9,951 nt of DNA, taken from RGIG2560 sp964418385. GTDB lineage: Bacteria > Patescibacteriota > Microgenomatia > UBA1400 > PJMF01. Below the pieces are notes generated by a model. It was given only the letters and a program-made list of their open reading frames with translations. It was not told the origin of the DNA and ran no database searches. Made by a program: the position numbers and the translations under genes. Numbering within the stretch: the stretch's first letter is position 1; each line of letters starts with the position of its first letter. Where the stretch lies: positions 1 to 9,951 of the forward strand of contig CAYQLH010000031.1 of assembly GCA_964418385.1 (NCBI GenBank), in the 5' to 3' direction. Shown in pieces: positions 4,884 to 9,951 of this stretch.

Positions 4884-7310
4884 ATGAGCGCAGAAGTCGA
4901 GCAAACGCTATCGCGTGCCGAAAAGCCGAAAAAACGGCTTTTTTCTCGTTTCCAGCATACCCAAAAACCCTCCAGTCAGCCTCGCAAGAAAAAATCGCTT
5001 TTTTGGACCATTTTCAAATGGCTATTTTTCATCAGTTTCATCGGTGTTTTGGCGGCCCTCACGATTGTGACCATCAAAGTTTACCCGCTTTTAAAAGATT
5101 TGCCGTCTCCAGAGGAGCTCGTGGATGGCAATGACCGCTTTTCCGTGGCCACCGAAATCTACGACCGCGACGGCAACAAGCTTTATGACCTTTTTGACGA
5201 CGAACGCCGGGTGCCGATTAAATTAGCTGACTTGCCGCCCTACGTCTACCAGGCAAGCATCGCCATTGAAGACAAAAAATTCTACTCCCATCACGGTTTT
5301 GACCCCATAGGTATCGCCCGCGCTTTCATCGTCAACAAAATGCGCGGCCACGTCGCCCAGGGCGGTTCCACCATTACTCAGCAGCTCATGAAAAAAGCCT
5401 TTCTCACCGACGAAAAATCGTATGACCGCAAAATCAAAGAAATTGCCCTGGCGATCATCTCGGAAATGCGCTACTCCAAAGATCAAATTTTGGAAATGTA
5501 CCTCAACTATATTTCTTACGGTGGCACTGCTGTGGGCATCGGTTCCGCCGCCGAGACATATTTTGGCAAAGAAGCCAGCGAACTCACTCTCGCCGAAGCC
5601 GCTTTACTCGCCGGTTTGCCGCAAGCGCCGAGCCGCTATTCACCTTTCCAATCAGACGCCACCGCTGCCAAAAAACGCCAAAAGCAAGTCCTCGACAACA
5701 TGGTGGAAATGGAATTTATCACCCAAGCTGAGGCCGATGCCGCTTATGAGCAAGAATTGGTTTATACCAGCAAACGGATCGATATCCAGGCGCCGCACTT
5801 TGTTTTCTTTGTCCGCGACCTCTTGGTAGAAAAATTTGGCAAAGAAAAAGTCATGCGCGGCGGTTTGCGCGTCACCACCACTCTCGATCTCGACATTCAA
5901 GCTGCCGCCGAAGCCACGCTGTCCGCCGAACTCAAAACTCTCGAACGCCTGGACGTCGGCAATGGCGCGATGCTCGTCACCGTGCCCAATACTGGCGAAA
6001 TTTTGGCCATGGTCGGCTCCAAAGACTACTACGACATCGAGCAAGACGGTCAGTTTAACGTCACCACCGCTTTGCGCCAGCCTGGCTCTTCCATCAAACC
6101 ACTGGTCTACGCCACTGCTTTTGAGCAAAAAGCGCTCAACCCCAGCTCTGTCCTGCTCGACATTCCCACTTGCTTCCAAAATATCGGTCAAAAAGACTAT
6201 TGCCCCAAAAACTACTCTGGCGGTTTCAACGGTCCCGTCACTGTCCGCCAGGCTTTAGGCAGTTCGCTTAATATCCCGGCGGTGAAAGCTTTGCGCATTA
6301 TTGGCCTCGAAAGTTTCATTTACCAAGCCCAAAAAATGGGCATCACCACCTGGACCAACGCCAAAAATTACGGTTGGTCGCTCTCACTGGGTGGGGGAGA
6401 GGTCAAAATGACCGATATGGCCGTTGCTTTTGGCTCTCTTGCCAATATGGGCGTGAAAATGCCCCAGCTCGCACTGCTTAAAGTCGAGGATTATCAAGGC
6501 AATATTCTTTACCAGGCTGACTTGATCGAACGTCGCCGCGCCGTCACCGCTTTGCAAACGCACCCCGACAACGCTTTTGAAGATCTCGCCGATGGTGAAA
6601 CGGTCAACCGTGTCCTGCACAACGAAGCTGCTTATCTGGTCACTGACATCATGCGCGATGACCGCGCCCGTTGGCTCGGTTTTGGTTCCAATAGCGAGCT
6701 AGTGATCAAAAATCGCGATGTTGCCGTCAAAACTGGTACTACCAACGACATCCGCGATAACTGGACCGTCGGTTTCACTCCAGATTTGCTGACCATTGTC
6801 TGGGTGGGCAACACCGACTCCACTCCCATGAACAACCGCCTCGTTTCTGGCGTCACCGGCGCCGCTCCCATCTGGCACGACATCATGACCTGGCTCTTGC
6901 GTGATCGCGAAAAAATCGAGTGGCCCGCTGTGGGCGACATCGAAGAAGACATGGTTTGTTGGACCGGTTTACCACGCCGCGACCAAGATTTTACCTTTAA
7001 TGATGAAGGTCAAGCCATCAATGACAACTGTGGCGAACAAAAAAAGGACAAATTCTGGGCCAAAGGCGCCCCCACGCGCTCCGGCATCCGCCGCGAAGCC
7101 ATTTATTATTGCAGCAATACCGGCCTCCCACCCACCGGAGAAGAAGATTGTGGCGAATCTCAAGCGGGCGAATTTTCCATTGCTACCGATCCACTCACCA
7201 ACTTTTACTGCGTGGATTGCCCGCGCCCCGTGGACGAAAACGGTCATCAGCAATACGGTAAAACGGAATACATCGGCGAAGAAATCGCCCCGGCACAATA
7301 CGGCGACTAG
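4884..7310 (+). CDS. Class A penicillin-binding protein (PBP1A type)
   Basis: This is a bifunctional enzyme that polymerises lipid II into glycan strands and cross-links the stem peptides. From ATG 4884 (808 aa): basic cytoplasmic segment (1-42), membrane helix (about 45-65), glycosyltransferase family 51 domain (about 80-260) with EDKKFYSHHG (catalytic Glu 129), GGSTITQQL and the RKIKEIALA block, then a transpeptidase domain with SxxK (S402-S-I-K405 in RQPGSSIKP), SxN (S461-L-N463) and KTG (616-618). The last ~115 residues form a Cys-rich tail with six Cys; two more Cys lie near 430-440, eight in all, which is unusual for PBPs. Starts at 4860 (GTG) and 4863 (ATG, 8 nt after GGAG) are in frame; 4884 is chosen because the proximal promoter puts +1 on it and because the preceding codons encode the -10 box. 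Monocistronic; GH18 follows with its own promoters. Confidence 0.95.
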   Translation: MSAEVEQTLSRAEKPKKRLFSRFQHTQKPSSQPRKKKSLFWTIFKWLFFISFIGVLAALTIVTIKVYPLLKDLPSPEELVDGNDRFSVATEIYDRDGNKLYDLFDDERRVPIKLADLPPYVYQASIAIEDKKFYSHHGFDPIGIARAFIVNKMRGHVAQGGSTITQQLMKKAFLTDEKSYDRKIKEIALAIISEMRYSKDQILEMYLNYISYGGTAVGIGSAAETYFGKEASELTLAEAALLAGLPQAPSRYSPFQSDATAAKKRQKQVLDNMVEMEFITQAEADAAYEQELVYTSKRIDIQAPHFVFFVRDLLVEKFGKEKVMRGGLRVTTTLDLDIQAAAEATLSAELKTLERLDVGNGAMLVTVPNTGEILAMVGSKDYYDIEQDGQFNVTTALRQPGSSIKPLVYATAFEQKALNPSSVLLDIPTCFQNIGQKDYCPKNYSGGFNGPVTVRQALGSSLNIPAVKALRIIGLESFIYQAQKMGITTWTNAKNYGWSLSLGGGEVKMTDMAVAFGSLANMGVKMPQLALLKVEDYQGNILYQADLIERRRAVTALQTHPDNAFEDLADGETVNRVLHNEAAYLVTDIMRDDRARWLGFGSNSELVIKNRDVAVKTGTTNDIRDNWTVGFTPDLLTIVWVGNTDSTPMNNRLVSGVTGAAPIWHDIMTWLLRDREKIEWPAVGDIEEDMVCWTGLPRRDQDFTFNDEGQAINDNCGEQKKDKFWAKGAPTRSGIRREAIYYCSNTGLPPTGEEDCGESQAGEFSIATDPLTNFYCVDCPRPVDENGHQQYGKTEYIGEEIAPAQYGD

Positions 7311-7330
7311 TTTCCAGGCGAAATTGCCTC

Positions 7331-7359
7331 TTGACAAAAAGCCTATAATGTGATATAAT
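7331..7359 (+). promoter_or_regulatory. Distal promoter of the GH18 gene
   Basis: TTGACA (7331-7336), 17 bp spacer ending in TGTGA, TATAAT (7354-7359) with TG at 7351-7352. Perfect hexamers. The predicted start near 7366 gives a ~76 nt leader with hairpin 7383-7395 and no Shine-Dalgarno before the GH18 ATG. Confidence 0.8.
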
Positions 7360-7405
7360 AAGATATTATTGTTCACCTTAACGCCCATTTTGGGCAAGTT
7401 CCCTG

Positions 7406-7434
7406 TTGCACCAGACGCCTTTTTTTGTTACAAT
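7406..7434 (+). promoter_or_regulatory. Proximal promoter giving a leaderless GH18 mRNA
   Basis: TTGCAC (7406-7411, weak -35), 17 bp spacer ending in TGT, TACAAT (7429-7434), seven bases, then ATG at 7442. A start 7-8 nt past the -10 falls on or one base before the ATG. Confidence 0.6.
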
Positions 7435-7441
7435 ACCCACT

Positions 7442-8662
7442 ATGCGCTACCGATCCATCATCCTTGCCAGTCTGGTCCTGATTTCATGGGTGGGTTTTTT
7501 GGGGCTGATGGGCTGGTGGCAAGACCAGCAAGTCGTTTATCCGCTCGGGCGCCATTACCTTCTCGAATCCCATGTTTTGGGCGAAACCACCTATCAAGCC
7601 AGCAATTCCGCTCAAGCGCAAATCAAAGACGGCATTGTTTACGGCTTTTTGCCTTACTGGAACGTGGATGACTATCAGCTAGATGCCAGCTTGACTCATG
7701 TCGCGTATTTTCGCCTAGCTCTCCAGGCAAACGGTAGCCTCGCCAACGACGTCGGTTTAAGCATGTACCAAAGTGAACGTTTTACCCACATTGTCGAGCA
7801 AATCGAGCGCCAAAATCTCAAGTTTGATCTCACCATTTTCACCTCGCATTCCGATGATATTTATGCTTTCGTGACTTGCGAGCAATGCCAAGAGCGGCTC
7901 ATCGCGCAACTAGACGACATTATCACTCAAGATCACGTGGATGGTATTAACCTCGACCTTGAGTATTTGGGCACGCTCACCCAGGATGAGCAGCAAAAAA
8001 TGACTTATTTCCTCTACCATCTCAAAAACATGTTGCAAGAAAAACACCCGCGCACCAAGCTTTCTATTGATGTTTACGGCGGTGCCGCCAATATGGACTC
8101 CAATTTATGGGATTTTTCCAAAATCGGACAAATCGTTGACCGCGTCATCATCATGGGCTATGATTACAAAACTACCGGTGCCGACACGCCTGGTTCATCT
8201 TCGCCCACTTTGGGCGCCAATCTCTGGAACGGTGGCATCTGGGAAAACGTTCTTGCCATGAAACGTTACGTCAGCAGCGACAAAATCATTTTGGCAATTC
8301 CCTTTTACGGCTACGCCTGGGAAACCACCACTTGCGAGCTGGCGACCGCCAAAACTCATCCTGATACTGGCCAAACACTCACTTATCGTGGTGCGCAAAA
8401 TATCTTGGCGGATAATGCTTATCGTGCCGTGGAGCATTGGGATGAAAATTCGCTCACTCCGTACATTGTCTTTCATGACCCTGAGGTAGAAGAGGGGAGT
8501 GCAGACGATCGCTGTCATATCGGTTTTTTTGAAAACGAGCGCAGCCTCACTTACAAAATCAACCTCATCGAAAACCTCAATCTTGGCGGCATTGCTATCT
8601 GGGCACTTGGTTTTGAAGGTGACTATCCCGAGCTCTGGCAAACTATCAATAGTCGCTTTTAA
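7442..8662 (+). CDS. Secreted glycoside hydrolase family 18 protein
   Basis: GH18 enzymes cleave beta-1,4 bonds next to N-acetylglucosamine, in chitin or in peptidoglycan. The 406 residues start with an uncleaved-looking signal anchor (about 5-26, SIILASLVLISWVGFLGLMGW). The TIM barrel begins at VYGFLPYWN (67-74) and holds DGINLDLE (167-174; Glu 174 is the predicted acid), MGYDY (238-242) and the closing GGIAIWALGFEGD (382-394). The Asn at 170, where chitinases have Asp, is the pattern of YaaH/SleL-type peptidoglycan N-acetylglucosaminidases, so a cell-wall substrate is more likely than chitin. No LysM or other binding module is present. Four Cys include a CEQC pair (146-149). The ATG at 7442 is chosen over an in-frame TTG at 7406 because the signal anchor begins there and the promoter -10 lies between the two. 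Its promoter module matches that of the PBP gene, suggesting joint control of wall growth. Confidence 0.9.
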   Translation: MRYRSIILASLVLISWVGFLGLMGWWQDQQVVYPLGRHYLLESHVLGETTYQASNSAQAQIKDGIVYGFLPYWNVDDYQLDASLTHVAYFRLALQANGSLANDVGLSMYQSERFTHIVEQIERQNLKFDLTIFTSHSDDIYAFVTCEQCQERLIAQLDDIITQDHVDGINLDLEYLGTLTQDEQQKMTYFLYHLKNMLQEKHPRTKLSIDVYGGAANMDSNLWDFSKIGQIVDRVIIMGYDYKTTGADTPGSSSPTLGANLWNGGIWENVLAMKRYVSSDKIILAIPFYGYAWETTTCELATAKTHPDTGQTLTYRGAQNILADNAYRAVEHWDENSLTPYIVFHDPEVEEGSADDRCHIGFFENERSLTYKINLIENLNLGGIAIWALGFEGDYPELWQTINSRF

Positions 8663-8702
8663 CCGCCAGCACTCTTACTGCTCAAACATTCACACTCGCC
8701 AC

Positions 8703-9320
8703 TTAACAACTGCCACTCGGACAATACTCCGCATCCACACCACCACGCATAAATTTCTCTTGCACTGACACCGTTCTGTCCTTGCCCACAGCGTCTTTAT
8801 ATTTCACAATCACTCGCACGTAAAATCCCTCAGCGCCGCGCTTTGCCTCAGGTCCCGTGAGTTCCTTGCAAGCCCCTTTCACCGCCTCACCATCTGTCAG
8901 CTTAGTGCTCCCATCCCTACCCAAAAACACCACGCTATAAGTATTAGGTGCAATCCCATCGCAAACTGTCACCTCCTGGCTTGGTGCAGACTTGTGAGTC
9001 CGACTCGCGTCTTCATAGTAACTGCCAGAAAATTTAATCTCACTCTTATCTGTAAGCGACGTATCAGCAAAAGTAACCATTTTGCCACAAAAATAAGGCC
9101 AAGTATTAGCTTTCATGTCTCGCATGGCACGAAACTTTGCCAAACAACTGTACGCCTGGTCAACTGCCTTTGAACGACTCTTGATTTCCTCCACCATCCG
9201 CTGCGTATAAATCATATTGACCGCCAGCGCCGTTAAAACGGAACCAATCAGTGCTCCCGAAACCAAAACTTCGATGATCGACAATGCTTCGCTCGTGTGA
9301 GGAGTTATTTTTTTTGGCAT
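8703..9320 (-). CDS. Pseudopilin-like protein, second gene
   Basis: The 205 residues carry a class III (type IV pilin) signal: MPKKITPHTSEA then LSIIEVLVSGALIGSVLTALAV, with Glu at +5 after the predicted cut and a ~20-residue hydrophobic helix. The residue before the cut is Ala, not the usual Gly, and +1 is Leu rather than a methylated Phe. The rest is a polar globular domain with six Cys ending in CPSGSC. The start at 9320 is preferred over the ATG at 9353, which would overlap the upstream gene by 32 nt and lengthen the leader: GAGGGG lies 7 nt before 9320, and one base separates this ATG from the TAA of the upstream pseudopilin, so the two are cotranscribed and probably coupled. Role: minor pilin or type II secretion-like component; which system cannot be told from here. 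Convergent with GH18, 40 nt apart, with no clear terminator between. Confidence 0.8.
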   Translation of the reverse strand: MPKKITPHTSEALSIIEVLVSGALIGSVLTALAVNMIYTQRMVEEIKSRSKAVDQAYSCLAKFRAMRDMKANTWPYFCGKMVTFADTSLTDKSEIKFSGSYYEDASRTHKSAPSQEVTVCDGIAPNTYSVVFLGRDGSTKLTDGEAVKGACKELTGPEAKRGAEGFYVRVIVKYKDAVGKDRTVSVQEKFMRGGVDAEYCPSGSC

Positions 9321-9321
9321 T

Positions 9322-9951
9322 TTACGTCCCCTCATCTCTCTGACAATCACCATCTAATTCCTCACAAAATCCACCAGAAGTAATTGCCCCATTGGACAAG
9401 GCAAAATGATAATATAAATTCCAACCTTCGGCTTTCACTGTAAAAACCGCATCTTTGGTGCCATCGCTTTCCATACCGCTTTCCATACCACCGTAAACAG
9501 TATTACCAAAAATCGCACGCACAAAAAGATATTTATTACTACACGGATCCTTGCCACAATAAAGCACAAAGCCGTCCGGGAGCTCATAACCGCTATAACC
9601 ATCGCCTGGTCTAAGTTCACTATCGATCGGCGCAGTACACCAGGGCACGCTCTTTGCTTGACTATGGTTATCGGCGGTACGATCTAACTTAATCTGCCAA
9701 CCCTTCAAACCGGACTTACCTGCAGCAATCTCGCTCGCCTTCACATTACATCTCCCACCCGGTCCCCGATCGCCATTGCGAGCGTACATTTGTGCCTGGC
9801 GGATATAAGTAATCAGCTCTTTGGCCACCATTTCCGTGCGTGACCGCGCTTCAAAACGCCCGTAAGTCGTCATCCCGTAAGCCGCCAACATGCCCACCAA
9901 AGCCACCACCACCAAAATCTCTATCAACGTAAAAGCCTGCTGTCTGCGCAT
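9322..9951 (-). CDS. Pseudopilin/prepilin-like protein, first gene (GspH-like)
   Basis: The 209 residues have the prepilin leader MRRQQA and the helix FTLIEILVVVALVGMLAAYGM, with Phe +1 and Glu +5; the -1 residue is Ala instead of Gly. After the helix comes RFEARSRTEMVAKELITYIRQAQMYA, the pattern of GspH/FimT-type pseudopilins, then a polar domain with six Cys, the last two near the C-terminus (FCEELDGDC). The ATG lies on the last three bases of the window (9951-9949), so an earlier start cannot be excluded, but a six-residue leader is normal for this class. It is followed after one base by the second pseudopilin-like gene. An in-frame 12 bp tandem duplication (9466-9489) gives a repeated GMES in the globular domain. 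Likely a membrane-anchored minor subunit processed by a prepilin peptidase encoded elsewhere. Confidence 0.85.
   Translation of the reverse strand: MRRQQAFTLIEILVVVALVGMLAAYGMTTYGRFEARSRTEMVAKELITYIRQAQMYARNGDRGPGGRCNVKASEIAAGKSGLKGWQIKLDRTADNHSQAKSVPWCTAPIDSELRPGDGYSGYELPDGFVLYCGKDPCSNKYLFVRAIFGNTVYGGMESGMESDGTKDAVFTVKAEGWNLYYHFALSNGAITSGGFCEELDGDCQRDEGT
9466..9489 (-). repeat. 12 bp tandem duplication inside the first pseudopilin gene
   Basis: GCTTTCCATACC occurs twice in direct tandem (9466-9477 and 9478-9489 on the + strand). The length is a multiple of three, so the frame is kept and the protein reads GMESGMES. It looks like a recent slippage event in a surface loop. Confidence 0.8.

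Larger units (their letters stand above)
7321..7434 (+). repeat. Intergenic promoter module, copy 2 (before the GH18 gene)
   Basis: This is the counterpart of 4671-4785. It begins 10 nt after the PBP stop with AAATTGCC-T-CTTGACAAAAA (19 of 20 bases as in copy 1), followed by TGATATAATA (10 of 10), AGATA, hairpin GCCCA-TTT-TGGGC (7383-7395) and a second promoter. An inverted repeat AGGC-N6-GCCT (7316-7329) precedes the -35 where copy 1 has TGG-N6-CCA. No terminator separates it from the PBP gene. Confidence 0.65.

Noticed and set aside
4661..4885. Minus-strand open frame before the PBP gene resembling the minus-strand frame at 6969-7397.
   Set aside because: The similarity comes from the shared promoter module read backwards; no start signals, and it would run through three promoters.
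5223..6952. Several long open frames antisense to or shifted within the PBP gene.
   Set aside because: The PBP frame has all catalytic motifs in order; the others lack family signatures and start signals and follow from its base composition.
7383..7395. GCCCA-TTT-TGGGC as a terminator between PBP and GH18.
   Set aside because: The stem is only 5 bp, lies downstream of the GH18 distal promoter and has no T-tract right after it.
1..9951. CRISPR arrays, insertion sequences, transposases, integrase or phage genes, attachment sites at the tRNA pair.
   Set aside because: No regularly spaced repeats, terminal inverted repeats, mobile-element proteins or duplicated tRNA 3' ends are visible.

Overview
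The window looks like a chromosomal segment of a small-genome, uncultivated-type bacterium. The best guess is a member of the Candidate Phyla Radiation (Patescibacteria). This is inferred from gene style, because no 16S rRNA or phylogenetic marker comparison is possible here. Points in favour are the cysteine-rich surface protein with a Fibrobacter-type C-terminal domain, the pseudopilin-like genes with unusual leader peptides, the lack of encoded CCA on both tRNAs, and the mix of leaderless and Shine-Dalgarno starts. Long genes are intact in the standard code, with no in-frame TGA, which argues against the TGA=Gly lineages.

Layout, left to right. (1) 3-602 (+): 3' end of a large secreted Cys-rich protein, followed by a terminator-like hairpin. 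(2) 732-1444 (+): a small accessory patch with two strong promoters, a shortened PD-(D/E)XK nuclease resembling CdiA-type toxin tips, a 62-residue orphan gene with the best Shine-Dalgarno of the window, and a terminator. (3) 1459-3015 (-): a 518-residue single-pass membrane protein of no recognised family with a tryptophan heptad just outside its membrane helix. (4) 3064-3217 (-): two tRNA-Val genes (UAC and GAC anticodons). (5) 3288-4656 (+): the infC-rpmI-rplT operon with leader hairpins and a terminator. (6) 4671-8662 (+): a class A penicillin-binding protein and a GH18 glycosidase, one building and one probably trimming cell wall, each preceded by a copy of the same ~115 bp promoter module. 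(7) 8703-9951 (-): two pseudopilin-like genes, running convergently to GH18 and reaching the right edge.

Two themes tie the region together. First, every promoter I can place has an extended -10 (TGn before TATAAT-like), and in three envelope genes (518-aa protein, PBP, GH18) the -10 lies only 6-7 nt before the ATG, so these mRNAs should be leaderless. Second, the complete exported proteins all carry an even number of cysteines (4, 8, 4, 6, 6), while IF3, L35 and L20 have none, suggesting disulfide-stabilised envelope proteins.

The most unusual item is the duplicated regulatory module (4671-4785 and 7321-7434). It has a strong distal promoter, then a small hairpin, then a second promoter, with element spacing equal to within 1 nt in the two copies.
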